From: an uncultured bacterium
GTDB taxonomy: Bacteria; Verrucomicrobiota; Kiritimatiellia; CAIKKV01; CAITUY01
Direction: 5' to 3'
Length of the DNA: 34,593 bases
NCBI GenBank assembly: GCA_903958395.1
Contig: CAJBSZ010000207.1
Location: forward strand, 1 to 34,593
The notes under the pieces are model-generated. The model searched no databases and was not told the DNA's origin. It saw only the letters and a list, made by a program, of their open reading frames with translations. The position numbers and the translations under genes are program-made. Shown one piece after another: positions 1 through 10,469 of the stretch (the first letter of the stretch is position 1; the number at the start of each line of letters is the position of its first letter).

Positions 1-857
1 AGGTCTTTGCGGACATCGGCAAAGCGGTTGAAGAGATCCTGGACGGCGGGCGCCTCGAAAAAGTACAGCCGCACCCGGATACTCAACTCGTCGCCCGCCT
101 TCCAGTCCGGCGCGTGATCCGTCGGCTCAGGGATGGTTTTCCCGCCCAGCACCGCCCGAACCGAGCGCATCGGCGGAACGACGACCTTAATAAACGCCTC
201 CTGTTTATCCATCCGCTCGCTAAGGGTGAGCCCCAGGTTTCCGAGTCGCGTGTTTTGCGTCGTGAGCAACCAAAACCCTCTCCTGAGCGAAGGCGATTGC
301 CAGCCGATGGCCGGAGTCGTGAGATTGCCGGTCTGCTCCTCGATCGCGCCCATCCCGTCCGAGGTCAAATGGAGGATATCCATCGTGGTCACGGGGATAT
401 TCGCCCCGCGGTTCTTCGGGTCCTTGAAAAACGCCCACGGATCCTCCTTGAGCACCCGAAACCGGTTTCCGTTATAGACAGAGCCGGGCATCAGCACATA
501 ATTGTCGGTCGACCATTTCGAAAACGCCAGTTCGAGCCCAACGCCAGTTTGCGGGCTTTCCCCTTCCTCAAGACGGAAGCGAACCTCCAGATCGGCCATG
601 CCCGCCTTGCTGTCCAGATCGCCCAAACGCAGCTCGCAGCTCCAGACGCCCTTGCCGACCGTGATCCGGGTTCCATCGAAGGGAACGCTCTGGGCTTTTA
701 GCAGATTCCGATCCTGGTACGTGTAGACCCGCGCATTGAGGCCGCACTGATTGTTTTTAAGAAACTCCTCCAGTCGCAAGCCCTTCGAGTCCGCGGCCTG
801 CAAGGACAGAGTCGAGATAAGAAAAGAGATCGAAGCAAGTCGAAGAGTGAAGTTCAT
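1..857 (-). CDS. Partial secreted protein, paralogue of the C-terminal two-thirds of the 2395-5829 product; continues past window start
   Basis: Reverse translation from ATG at 855-857 gives signal-peptide-like MNFTLRLASISFLISTLSLQAADSKG..., then GVGLELAFSKWSTDNYV and AVLGGKTIPEPTDHAPDWKAGDELSIRVRLYFFEAPAVQDLFNRFAD, matching the 2395-5829 protein. The ORF is open to the window edge and so is not listed in the ORF track. Confidence 0.85.
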   Translation of the reverse strand, partial: MNFTLRLASISFLISTLSLQAADSKGLRLEEFLKNNQCGLNARVYTYQDRNLLKAQSVPFDGTRITVGKGVWSCELRLGDLDSKAGMADLEVRFRLEEGESPQTGVGLELAFSKWSTDNYVLMPGSVYNGNRFRVLKEDPWAFFKDPKNRGANIPVTTMDILHLTSDGMGAIEEQTGNLTTPAIGWQSPSLRRGFWLLTTQNTRLGNLGLTLSERMDKQEAFIKVVVPPMRSVRAVLGGKTIPEPTDHAPDWKAGDELSIRVRLYFFEAPAVQDLFNRFADVRKD

Positions 858-915
858 GATAATATGTGTCCCTGAATTCGATTCTTGAAACATATCTTGT
901 TTCTCCTGCACCCGC

Positions 916-2376
916 TCACGTGATGTCATCTTTGATACTTCTTACGATCGGCACGGCAGTATCCGTTCCGTTTGAACTCCACAGGGCTTCGATCTCCTCC
1001 AACGTCTTGTCCTTGGTCTCGGGGACGTACCGCCACGTGAACAGCGCCTGCGCCAGGGCCATGATCCCGAGAAACAGGAAGGTCGGCCCCTTGCCCAGTT
1101 TGTGGAAAGCGAGAGGGAATAACAGCACGACGACTGCATTAGCCACCCATTGCACAACCACCGGGACAATCATCGCCTCCCCCCGGACCTTGTTGGGGAA
1201 TATCTCGGGTACCAACGTCCAGAAAACCGGGCCGATACAGGCCGCGAACAGCGCGATATACGACAGGATCAGCACCAGCACCAGGTTTCCCTCAAACCGC
1301 CCCGTGTACACGGCAAACGCCAGCAACGCCTGGACCAGGCACATCCCCAACGAGCCGACAACGTACAACGGCTTGCGCCCGTAACGGTCAATGATGCCCA
1401 GCGACACGATCGTGAAGAGAAAAAAACAGAGCCCGACGCCAAAGGTCGAGAACAACGCGGCATCCATCCCGAAACCGGCCGACCGGAAGATGACCGGCGC
1501 GTAGTCGACCACCGTGTTGACACCCGAGAAATGAACCAGGATGGCAAGGATTAACCCGATCGTCAGCGGTTTGCGCAGTTGCGGCTTCGCCCAGTCGCGC
1601 CGCGTCACCTTCTCCGCTGTCATGCTTGCCCGGATCTCGAGCAGTTCGCGTGCGGCCTCGGCCTCCCCGAGGATCTTCCTCAGCAGGTCAAGCGCCTGCT
1701 GCTCGTGGCCAGAGCGGAACAGGTAGCGCGGCGTTTCCGGCGCCCGGGAAAGCATGAGATAAAACACGATGGACGGCGCCACCCCCGTGATAAACATCCA
1801 GCGCCAGTTCCACGGCCCGAGGTCGCACACATGGCTGGTGAACCAGTCCCAGTTCCCCGCGTTACGCAGGAGGTAATTCAGGAGGAAGGACACGAGGATT
1901 CCCGTCGTGATTGCCCATTGGTAACAGGCGCACATCCGACCCCGGTACAGCGGTGGCGAGATTTCCGCAACATACATGGGCACGAGGATCGAGGCCCCTC
2001 CCACGGCGATGCCGCCCAGGAAGCGGAACAGGAGCAGGGCGTGGAAATCGGGTGCCACGCCCGTTCCGATGGAGGTCACCGCAAACAGGGCGGCCACCCA
2101 GAGCAGGGGAAGCCGGCGCCCTAAACGGTCCGCCACTAATCCGGCGACCAAAGCCCCTAGGGCACAGCCGAAGAGCAGGGAGCTGAAGGCGATGCCCATG
2201 CTGATTTCGCTCAGCTGGAAGTGCTGGGTCAGGAACGGGCCGGCGCCGGCGATAATCGCCACATCGAAGCCGAACAGTAGCCCGCCGAGCGCCGCCGTCA
2301 ACCCGAGATAGAAGAGGTAAGGGATGTTAACCCCGGCATTGGATCCAGGATGACGAGTCTTGGTTGTATTACTCAT
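916..2376 (-). CDS. MFS sugar porter family transporter
   Basis: GGLLFGFDVAIIAGA, GLVADRLGRR, VPMYVAEISPPLYRGR, and C-terminal PETKDKTLEEIE motifs typical of sugar porters; multiple hydrophobic segments. Confidence 0.93.
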   Translation of the reverse strand: MSNTTKTRHPGSNAGVNIPYLFYLGLTAALGGLLFGFDVAIIAGAGPFLTQHFQLSEISMGIAFSSLLFGCALGALVAGLVADRLGRRLPLLWVAALFAVTSIGTGVAPDFHALLLFRFLGGIAVGGASILVPMYVAEISPPLYRGRMCACYQWAITTGILVSFLLNYLLRNAGNWDWFTSHVCDLGPWNWRWMFITGVAPSIVFYLMLSRAPETPRYLFRSGHEQQALDLLRKILGEAEAARELLEIRASMTAEKVTRRDWAKPQLRKPLTIGLILAILVHFSGVNTVVDYAPVIFRSAGFGMDAALFSTFGVGLCFFLFTIVSLGIIDRYGRKPLYVVGSLGMCLVQALLAFAVYTGRFEGNLVLVLILSYIALFAACIGPVFWTLVPEIFPNKVRGEAMIVPVVVQWVANAVVVLLFPLAFHKLGKGPTFLFLGIMALAQALFTWRYVPETKDKTLEEIEALWSSNGTDTAVPIVRSIKDDIT

Positions 2377-2394
2377 GCTGTTAAACCTCTATAC

Positions 2395-5300
2395 TCAATA
2401 CTCGATACGTTTTGTCTCTCCGGGTTCGAGGACTAGTGGCTTGATAAGCGGGATCTTAAGGAAACCGAGCGGCTTCTTGGCGTCCTCCGACGACTCGCTG
2501 AGGACTTTGACCTTCGCCTGGTAGCTGGTCGGGTTCTTGACCTCCACCACAAACTTACCGTTCTCCTTGGTTCCTCTGGCTTCAATGTGATCGATCGGAT
2601 AAACCAAACCGGTATCGGGCTGAATATAGAGTCCTGGGACTTCGACCCAGGCGAGGAGCACGGCGCTCTCCGCCCATTTGGCTGAATTGCGGGGGATCTC
2701 GCCCACAGGGAGCGTCGACCACTGCCAGTCCCCCATCTGGATCCGTTCAAAAATATAGCCGGCCGGAATATCTACCGGAGGGGCATTCCTCCTGGCACTT
2801 TGAAGCGGCTTATCAGGCCTTGAGACCCACATCGGCTGCAGCCGATAAATCTCGCGCAGAAGCTCAAGATACCGAAGGTCGCCACTCATGCGGTAGAGCT
2901 TAAAGAGAGCGTCGGTCGAGGCCGTGCAATTCCCGGCGCAAGCCACCTTGTTTTGAGCGCTCGCCCATACGGCGCCGGTCGTCGGCTGCTTCAGGCGGGC
3001 GCACGTTGAGCTTTCCGGCCACTGGTACTGGTAAGACACCACCCAGCTCATATACTGCTTTGCCATCGCTTCGGCATAGCGGACCCATTCCGCCTCGCCG
3101 GTGATCTCATGAAGCACCACAAAGGAGTCGAGGAGCCAATAGGCCGACATCGCCTCGGGCGACTGCCAGACATCTCCAGCCGCAGCGGTTGTGTAGCCTT
3201 TCTGGACATCGCGTTGGTAGTAGAGCCGGGCGGCCGCTTTGGCGACTTCCAGGTATCGCGGTTCGTTGAAGTATTGCGAAGCGAAGGCCAAGGCGCCAGG
3301 CGCCAACGCCCCGCAGGTCGTCGCGCCGATCACAACTTTGCAGGTATCAACATCAATGTAATGCCCGAATTGCCCGCTGTTTTCCCACACCTTCACAAAG
3401 GCGTCCGCAAGGCGGCGAACCGGTCCCTCCCAAGCCTTCGCCCGCCGCTGCTCGTCCGCTGTTCCGTACCGCTGCACCCACGCGAGTTGCTTGAGGAAAA
3501 AGTAGAGCGCATCGGCCTCCTTGCTGACGATGACGAGGTTCTCGGCCCCTGGCCCCAGCGAGCGTCCCTTTGCCCACGTCGTGCCATCAAGCAGTACATT
3601 GTAAAACCCCGAGGGGGTCTGCCCGCCCCTGATCACCAGGTCGAGGTTGCGAAAGGCCCGCTCGCGGGTAAGGGGTTCAGCCGCAGCGAGATAGGCGAAC
3701 GTATTCATCGCCCCCCCAGCCCACCCGAGCCCGAAAAAGCGCCTGTCCTTATTGTGCTCGGGGTTCTTCATATGCAACCGGTAGTACCCATGCTCCTCTT
3801 CCCAGTTGCACCGGTTCTGCTTCTCTTTCACCAGCTCCCAGGCATGACTCATCGGGACCGTCGGCGCCACCGCCTCGCCCTTGAGCAGGTCTTTGCGGAT
3901 ATCGGCGAAGCGGTTAAAGAGGTCCTGGACGGCGGGCGCCTCGAAAAAATACAGCCGTACCCGGATACTCAACTCGTCGCCCGCCTTCCAGTCCGGCGCG
4001 TGATCCGTCGGCTCAGGGATGGTTTTCCCGCCCAGCACCGCCCGCACCGAGCGCATTGGAGGAGCTACGACCTTAAACACGGCTCGCTGCTCGTCCATGC
4101 GCTCACGCACGCTTAGCCCGAGATTTCCCAACCGCGTGCCTTGCGTGGTTAAGAGCAGAAATCCCTTCCTGAGCGAGGGCGACTGCCACCCCATGGCCGG
4201 AGTCGTGAGATTGCCCGTTTGTTCCTCAATCGCCCCCCTCCCATCGGGCGTCAGGTGCAGGATATCTTTCACAGTCACCGGGAAGTCAACGCCGTGGTTT
4301 TTCGGATCCTTGGAAAACTCCCAAGGGTCCTCCTTTAGAACCAGAAACCGGTTCCCGTTGTAGGCCGAAGCCGGCAGGAACACATAGTTATTGGTTGACC
4401 ACGCCGAAAACGCAAGCTCCACCCCAACACCCGTTTGTGGACTCTTTCCTTCCTCAAGGCGAAAGAGGAAGTCCAGATCGGCAACACCCGCAGCCTCGTC
4501 GAGTGCCACCCTTCTCATCGAAACCGTCCACACCGCCTCGCCCACACGGGTCTTCGAGACGCCATCGGCAACGAGCTTGCGACTCTCAAGCAATCGTTGA
4601 TCCTCATACCGGTAAACCGTCGCGCTCAGGCGGCATTGATGGCCGGCCAAGAGGCGCGCCAACGGTTCATTGGCCACGGCATTTGCACCCTCGCCGGCGA
4701 CTTCGCCGCCGCGCTGAAAGGCATGCCAATCCGCGGCGTACTCGGCATTGATCAGCCATGAGGCCGACGCTTTGTCGCCCTCGAAGGAGGCATAGGGTGC
4801 GATGGGCAACGCTTGATAGCCGCCTGGAGAGGAACTCCAGTTCTGCCCAAGATAGCCGTTTTCAACCGTCATCTTGCGGAGCGACACAGGACCTTGTCGC
4901 GGATCGGCATCCGCCGGGACACGCGCCGCGAAGCTGTGGCGCAGGAAGGAGAATACGAGTGGCCAGGTCTTCTCGCCGGGCCCATGACCGGTTTTGGGCT
5001 CAACCGCGATGTTCCAGAGTGCGTTGTACTGCTTCCTCATCGCCGGAACAACGGCGAGGTTCTCATCCTTGGACGGCCGGGCGAAGAAATGATCGTCCTC
5101 GCCAAAGATCACGAGGCCCGGCACCTGTGCACCACCGGGTTGATAGACCTGGAAGGTGATACCAGGGCGCATCGAGACCCAACCCCACACGCGTGAGCCT
5201 TCGGTGGCTGGAAAGAGGGCTGAAAATCCTGTGCCGTTGGAATGGCCATAAAGAAAGAGCGGCGCGTGTTGAAGTTCGAGATGCTGTGCCTTTACCGCCA

Positions 5301-5829
5301 GGGCGTTGAGTCGCTCATACAAGAGACTTTTCGGCCAAAACCCCCGTTGCATCGGATTGCCGACGAACTTGAAGATGGCCAAGTGCAACTCGCGGGCAAG
5401 CTGTCGCAGATCAGGATGCCGGAAAAGCGTTTCGCCGCTGCCGTGGCCCGAGATGGCCACGACCCCTCGCACGTAAGGGAGATCGCCCGGGATCCAAAGG
5501 TCGAACGTGACCGCTTCGCGCTTGCCTTTCTCCCGGACCGCCGCCAGCCATTGCGCATCGGTCACCTTCCAGTCCCAATTGCGAACGACGAGTTGCTGGG
5601 CCGAAGGAGTTCCCCATTTGGCTTCGTCCAAGACGCCATTCCAGCCCTTCTGGTCCTTGGCCTGCATGTTGGCTCGGACCCAACCGATGCTGTGGCATTC
5701 AGGCAACTCGAGCGTCTCGGTAAACTCGAGGTCGCCGGCCAACAACGAAGACCGAGCGACGAGCAACCCTGAGACGACGAGGAAAGCGGTAGTGGTTTTC
5801 AGCACCTTTCGTGAATGGATCCTTATCAT
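2395..5829 (-). CDS. Large secreted protein: N-terminal alpha/beta-hydrolase-like region (GHSNG) plus beta-sandwich and alpha/alpha-toroid-like C-terminal region
   Basis: 1144 aa ORF with signal peptide; GHSNGTGFSALFPA nucleophile-elbow-like motif; long helical tryptophan/tyrosine-rich C-terminal half. Start overlaps the upstream sulfatase stop by 1 nt (TAATG). Confidence 0.8.
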   Translation of the reverse strand: MIRIHSRKVLKTTTAFLVVSGLLVARSSLLAGDLEFTETLELPECHSIGWVRANMQAKDQKGWNGVLDEAKWGTPSAQQLVVRNWDWKVTDAQWLAAVREKGKREAVTFDLWIPGDLPYVRGVVAISGHGSGETLFRHPDLRQLARELHLAIFKFVGNPMQRGFWPKSLLYERLNALAVKAQHLELQHAPLFLYGHSNGTGFSALFPATEGSRVWGWVSMRPGITFQVYQPGGAQVPGLVIFGEDDHFFARPSKDENLAVVPAMRKQYNALWNIAVEPKTGHGPGEKTWPLVFSFLRHSFAARVPADADPRQGPVSLRKMTVENGYLGQNWSSSPGGYQALPIAPYASFEGDKASASWLINAEYAADWHAFQRGGEVAGEGANAVANEPLARLLAGHQCRLSATVYRYEDQRLLESRKLVADGVSKTRVGEAVWTVSMRRVALDEAAGVADLDFLFRLEEGKSPQTGVGVELAFSAWSTNNYVFLPASAYNGNRFLVLKEDPWEFSKDPKNHGVDFPVTVKDILHLTPDGRGAIEEQTGNLTTPAMGWQSPSLRKGFLLLTTQGTRLGNLGLSVRERMDEQRAVFKVVAPPMRSVRAVLGGKTIPEPTDHAPDWKAGDELSIRVRLYFFEAPAVQDLFNRFADIRKDLLKGEAVAPTVPMSHAWELVKEKQNRCNWEEEHGYYRLHMKNPEHNKDRRFFGLGWAGGAMNTFAYLAAAEPLTRERAFRNLDLVIRGGQTPSGFYNVLLDGTTWAKGRSLGPGAENLVIVSKEADALYFFLKQLAWVQRYGTADEQRRAKAWEGPVRRLADAFVKVWENSGQFGHYIDVDTCKVVIGATTCGALAPGALAFASQYFNEPRYLEVAKAAARLYYQRDVQKGYTTAAAGDVWQSPEAMSAYWLLDSFVVLHEITGEAEWVRYAEAMAKQYMSWVVSYQYQWPESSTCARLKQPTTGAVWASAQNKVACAGNCTASTDALFKLYRMSGDLRYLELLREIYRLQPMWVSRPDKPLQSARRNAPPVDIPAGYIFERIQMGDWQWSTLPVGEIPRNSAKWAESAVLLAWVEVPGLYIQPDTGLVYPIDHIEARGTKENGKFVVEVKNPTSYQAKVKVLSESSEDAKKPLGFLKIPLIKPLVLEPGETKRIEY

Positions 5830-7283
5830 TACTTCTTCTCCTTCCGTTTATCCAGCGGTACGTCTCCACCCGCCGCGAGCATCTCCGGGTAGATCGCGTC
5901 CCACCACTTGTCATAGGCCTGGAGCAGCCGTCCGGCGATTTCCGGTGACTGCTCGAAGCGATTCGATTGGCAGGCCCAATCCTGCTGCAGATCATAGAGC
6001 GCCCAGCCGGCGCCCGGCGTCAACCCCCAATGAAACGGGGCATTGGTGGTGTAGGTCGCGACCGTGTCGCCCTCGGCGACGCGGCGCAAAGCGGGGCATT
6101 GGCTATCCTTGGTGCATGCGGGATTCCCACAGGGGCTACTGTTCACGAGAAGGTATCGTTGCCAGCGAACGCCCGCCATGCGCTCTTTGTGTAACGCCGC
6201 AAAACCGCTGCCCCACCGGGCATTGTGCTGGAACACCATGCGATCATTGAACCATGCGTCGCTCCGACCCTCGAGCAGGGCGCGCAGGCTATGCCCGTCG
6301 AGCCCCGGGGCCTGCTTTTCAAGATCGTGCACGCCGGCCAGATCCGCCAGGGTGGGCAGTACATCAAGATGCGCCGTGAGCGCATCCACATCGCGGGGGC
6401 GCCATTTTGCGGGCCAGCGCCAGAAGGAAAAGGCGCGGGATCCACCTGGCCAGGCCGTGCACTTGCACCCCCGCATCCCGGCATTCCAGATATCGATCCC
6501 CTGGGTGCCTCCATTGTCGTTCATGACCACGACCACGGTGTTCGTCGCGAAAGGCTGCCGATCCAGCCAACCGATGATTCTCCCGACATTCTTGTCGATG
6601 TTCGAAACCATCGCCAGGAAGCGGACCGTGTTGTCGTCATACCCCATTCCGCGGAACTTGGCCATTTCATCTTCGGGTGCATCCTTGCTGCTGGCCATGT
6701 GGGGAAACCAGGAAGCGAGATAACAGAAGAACGGTTTGCCGGCCGCAGCGCTCGAGCCCATGAACTTGATCGCCTCATCAAACAGCCGATCTTCGCGAGG
6801 GCGGCCCGGATTTTTGACCTGGACATCGAAGCCGCGTTGCTTCGGATTGTATGGGTTCGTATCCTCCATATCGCCGCCAAGGTGCCATTTGCCTACGCAG
6901 GCGGTCGTGTATCCGACGCGCTTCAGCAACTGCGGCAACGTGGTCACCTGCAAATCCATGTTATGACGGGGGCTGATCGTGTGGGTGACCCCCACCCGCA
7001 AAGGGTATTTGCCGCTCATCAGGGCAGCCCGGGTCGGCGAACACGACGACGAGACGCAAAAGTCCGTGAACCGCACGCTCTGATCCTGAAGCCGATCGAG
7101 GTTCGGGGTCTTAAGCACGGGATTTCCGTGCCGGCTCATATCTCCGTATCCCTGATCATCGGTCAAGATGAAGAGAATGTTGGGCTGAGCCGCAGGCTCG
7201 GTCCGGGCATCGGCAAAAACGGCCCAGCCAGCCAAGATTATGACCATGGCGTGGCTTACGGAAAGAGTTTGTGTGTTACGCAT
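5829..7283 (-). CDS. Secreted sulfatase (formylglycine-dependent arylsulfatase family)
   Basis: NILFILTDDQGYGDMS, sulfatase signature CSPTRAALMSGKYPLR, and ACVGKWHLGG; signal peptide. Confidence 0.95.
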   Translation of the reverse strand: MRNTQTLSVSHAMVIILAGWAVFADARTEPAAQPNILFILTDDQGYGDMSRHGNPVLKTPNLDRLQDQSVRFTDFCVSSSCSPTRAALMSGKYPLRVGVTHTISPRHNMDLQVTTLPQLLKRVGYTTACVGKWHLGGDMEDTNPYNPKQRGFDVQVKNPGRPREDRLFDEAIKFMGSSAAAGKPFFCYLASWFPHMASSKDAPEDEMAKFRGMGYDDNTVRFLAMVSNIDKNVGRIIGWLDRQPFATNTVVVVMNDNGGTQGIDIWNAGMRGCKCTAWPGGSRAFSFWRWPAKWRPRDVDALTAHLDVLPTLADLAGVHDLEKQAPGLDGHSLRALLEGRSDAWFNDRMVFQHNARWGSGFAALHKERMAGVRWQRYLLVNSSPCGNPACTKDSQCPALRRVAEGDTVATYTTNAPFHWGLTPGAGWALYDLQQDWACQSNRFEQSPEIAGRLLQAYDKWWDAIYPEMLAAGGDVPLDKRKEKK

Positions 7284-7341
7284 GCTAGGTTCTTCCTTTC
7301 GTGTTTATGCTGGGCATTGCCAGCCTGCCCGCCCGTTTTAC

Positions 7342-10300
7342 TCAGGGTTGGCCATTTTGGATGTAGCCTTGAATGTTTTTAGCTTCTATAAGCTCATTCC
7401 GTTTGCGTTCGGCTGTTTTTCTTCCGTAGTAATCCAATTCTCTTTGATCCCAGTCATTCATCTCGTCGTACTCGCCGACGAAGGGGACGTTGAGATCGAT
7501 CCAAGCGGAGACGGTATTTATCTCGTCAGAGGTCAATTCGCATTTCCCATGCTTATTCTTGAGCATCTTGATCAATTCGCTTTTGCAGGAGCCAGCGTAA
7601 TACGGCGGGATGAGTTCCACAGTCAGGAACTTCGTCCAATAATTGACCCATTCGTTTGGCGTGCCTGGACCGAGGCGCTTGTCATTGCCTCCGCGATTGC
7701 GTTCAGCCTTCAATAAAGTCACATAGGACTGGTAGAACTTACGCCGCGTGGAATCAAAGGTCTTATCGCCTGGCAAATCGAGCACAACGGCGTCTGTAAG
7801 ATCGATCGTGGCTGCTTTTTTCCCTGGCGCATGGCAGGCCACACAGTGTTTGTTCCAGATGGGCTGGACCATTTTGGCATAGCTGAAAGGACGGGCGGAG
7901 ACGCCGGCGAATGCGTGCAGCTTCTGCGCATTATTCTGCAGCGCTATGCTCCGTGGCGCATTAATCAGGGGAGGACTATCCTTATCCTCATGGCAACCGA
8001 CGCAGGAGAAATTTTCGTTGGGCATTAATGTGGTCCAACTGCGCATGGTCTGCGCCACATGCCCGTCCTTATCAATCAATTGAAAATAGAGGGGGACACG
8101 GGCTGGAGCTTCGAAAAACACCGATCCATCCTCGTGGACATCCGCCTCGCCAACGATCTCCTTGGCCTCATAGCCGGCCGCCCCAAGGCCGACCGGGGTG
8201 AGGGAATGACGCCCGAAACTGGAGTATTTCTTTCCCGGCCCGCTTTCTTCCGAGGGTGGTTTCCAATCCGCCCCTCCGATCGAGACTGGCTTGTAGAACA
8301 GTCTTACGACTCGCATTTTTTTTATGCTCCCCGGTTCCAGACCGGTGGTGGAGCGCCCGTAATAGACGTTCTGGGCGTAATAGGTGCCGGTGGTCTTTTT
8401 GTAGTCCACCGTGTTGCCCCTTGTTATCGGGAATTTTCGTGTCATCACAGGGACAGCCTGAATGGATGTGAGGGTCTTGTGCCTTGCGAGCAGCTCACGC
8501 CTGCCATCCAACCCCATGAAGTAAAGGCCATAGTGGTCCGGGAAAAAATTCTTGCAGTTCTCCTCCTGCGGCGCAAGCCGCCCTTTCTCATCGCTTCTAT
8601 AACCACCTATGGGGTCGTAGGCGACAAGTAGATGCTCATTGTCAATCGGGACTGGATAGGCGTATTGCTCACCTTCTCGGCCATATCTGTCTCCACTGGT
8701 GACCTTTTTAGTGTGGTCCCAGTTGATGAATGTTATACCCTTGTAGTCCTGCCTGCCCTTGTTGACATCGATGACACAGAGCTTGCCACCTTGGGGGCAA
8801 TGATATCCACCCGCTATGCTTATGGCCTTGCCAGTGCCGGGGATAGGGCGTGTGTGCTGGAAGCTTGTCGGCTCGCATGTGTGGTTGCCATAGTATTCCA
8901 TCTGCTTGGTGCCGTCCTGGTTCATCACAAACAGCGCATGGGAATAGGTCTGCCCGCGATCGTTGTAGTCTCGCCGGGTATAGACAACACGGCCATCGTC
9001 AAGCAAATGGGGGAATGCTGTATGCGTTTGGTCGAATCCAATACGGCGTGCATAATTGCCGTCTTTGTCCATGATAAAGAGGTTACTGCAGTCTCCCCAG
9101 CCGCAGGTCACTTCCTGGACAATCCTCGACGAGCTGAAAATGATATCCCCGTTCGGCAGGTAGCAGGGCTCGAAATCGGCACCATAAGTCTCATCGGTGG
9201 TCAGGGGGCGAATCTGTCGCGTGGCCAAATCCATCTCATATATCTTGTAGTTGCCCTCGGGAGGAGCCATGCAGCCAAGCGTGGCCTTGAACTTGTTGGT
9301 TTTACGCCATGCGAAAAGGAGCCTTTTGGCGTCGAAAGAAATCTCGGGGTCGCGGACGATCCCGTTTTGGGAGTCAAACAGGAGCTCGTCTTTTGGGGCT
9401 TCGCCCTTGGCGACCGGGGACAGATCGATGATCCTTAGCTCCGACCCGTCCGGACATTCCTGGGTCTCCGTGGCCAGATATATCCTCCCCATTTTGTGGT
9501 GTGTGGCGTAAACCACCTTGTCAGTCTTGTCAAGTAGTTGCCGAAGGCGCGCCGTCCTTCGTTTCCAGCAGAGCCGCAGGTATTCCTCGAGGCATTGCCT
9601 GTCGCCGGCCGGATAAGCGGCTTGGGGCTTGTCGCCGGTCTCCTTGGCCACCGACTCCAGCAGTTTGACCTCAAGGGAATTGTCACGGTCTTTTCTGAAA
9701 TACTCGGCGAAATCGCCCCTGGCGTCCAACCCTTCCGCCTTTCCCCAGCCTCTATTAACCTTGTTGTCCTGGAGGAACCAGTCGCATTCCATTGGATGCT
9801 CCGCCCAGATCCTCTGGATCATGTTCTGGAACAGGGTGTCGTCGATCTTTTTTATGCCGGTGTGGCATAATGTCCTGTCAAAATCCTTGTCCTTGGAGAA
9901 GATGATGTGCGTGATCTTCTGGTGGCTTGTCGGCCTGTACTTCCTCAGAAACGTCACCTCAAGCTGGTTGGTTTCGGCGGCAAGGTCAAACTCCCCACCG
10001 ATCTTGACGAGCTTGTCGAGCTCAGGCAGCCCGACTTTTTGGCCGGCGAGCGAGAGTTCCGACGCCTTCACCCAGTTACTGTCCCCAACCATGAACAGAT
10101 GCCATTTCCCGCCTTCCTTGGGCTTGAAACTCCATCGCGCCCTGGCCCCTTCCTTGATCAACATGACACCGTCCTTCTCTTTTCGGGCCGATTGGTCATT
10201 GTCTATGATGATGGCCTCGTCGACCGGGACGGTGAAGAAGTCATGTTCCGCCGTCCGTGAAAAACGCTCACGGCTCCCTGCCATCTTGTCAGCCCAGCCA

Positions 10301-10419
10301 TTATCCATGCCGGCAAGCGCGATGGATCCCAACGCCAACACCGCCGAGGCCAGAACTATAAACCTGACTCGAAAGACTTTTAATGTAACTGGCATATCCC
10401 GCCTTTTTTGTTTATTCAT
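7342..10419 (-). CDS. Secreted protein with hydrazine-synthase-alpha-middle-domain-like beta-propeller region and two CxxCH haem-binding motifs
   Basis: GADFEPCYLPNGDIIFSSSR...CGWGDCSNLFIMDKDG...FPHLLDDGRVVYTRRDYNDRG resembles the HZS_alpha family; CVGCH and CVACH motifs; N-terminal hydrophobic segment. Confidence 0.8.
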   Translation of the reverse strand: MNKQKRRDMPVTLKVFRVRFIVLASAVLALGSIALAGMDNGWADKMAGSRERFSRTAEHDFFTVPVDEAIIIDNDQSARKEKDGVMLIKEGARARWSFKPKEGGKWHLFMVGDSNWVKASELSLAGQKVGLPELDKLVKIGGEFDLAAETNQLEVTFLRKYRPTSHQKITHIIFSKDKDFDRTLCHTGIKKIDDTLFQNMIQRIWAEHPMECDWFLQDNKVNRGWGKAEGLDARGDFAEYFRKDRDNSLEVKLLESVAKETGDKPQAAYPAGDRQCLEEYLRLCWKRRTARLRQLLDKTDKVVYATHHKMGRIYLATETQECPDGSELRIIDLSPVAKGEAPKDELLFDSQNGIVRDPEISFDAKRLLFAWRKTNKFKATLGCMAPPEGNYKIYEMDLATRQIRPLTTDETYGADFEPCYLPNGDIIFSSSRIVQEVTCGWGDCSNLFIMDKDGNYARRIGFDQTHTAFPHLLDDGRVVYTRRDYNDRGQTYSHALFVMNQDGTKQMEYYGNHTCEPTSFQHTRPIPGTGKAISIAGGYHCPQGGKLCVIDVNKGRQDYKGITFINWDHTKKVTSGDRYGREGEQYAYPVPIDNEHLLVAYDPIGGYRSDEKGRLAPQEENCKNFFPDHYGLYFMGLDGRRELLARHKTLTSIQAVPVMTRKFPITRGNTVDYKKTTGTYYAQNVYYGRSTTGLEPGSIKKMRVVRLFYKPVSIGGADWKPPSEESGPGKKYSSFGRHSLTPVGLGAAGYEAKEIVGEADVHEDGSVFFEAPARVPLYFQLIDKDGHVAQTMRSWTTLMPNENFSCVGCHEDKDSPPLINAPRSIALQNNAQKLHAFAGVSARPFSYAKMVQPIWNKHCVACHAPGKKAATIDLTDAVVLDLPGDKTFDSTRRKFYQSYVTLLKAERNRGGNDKRLGPGTPNEWVNYWTKFLTVELIPPYYAGSCKSELIKMLKNKHGKCELTSDEINTVSAWIDLNVPFVGEYDEMNDWDQRELDYYGRKTAERKRNELIEAKNIQGYIQNGQP

Positions 10420-10469
10420 GCTTATCGCCCAAAACCTTTTTCATTATGCCTTGTCTTGCCACAAGAAAA

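Noticed and set aside
114-701. 195-aa plus-strand ORF with a similar ORF at 3109-4116
   Set aside because: Their similarity is explained by homology of the paralogous minus-strand genes they lie opposite.
7342-10419. Evidence for anammox/hydrazine synthase
   Set aside because: Only the middle-domain-like region and two CxxCH motifs are seen; no other hydrazine synthase subunits, and the context is glycan degradation.
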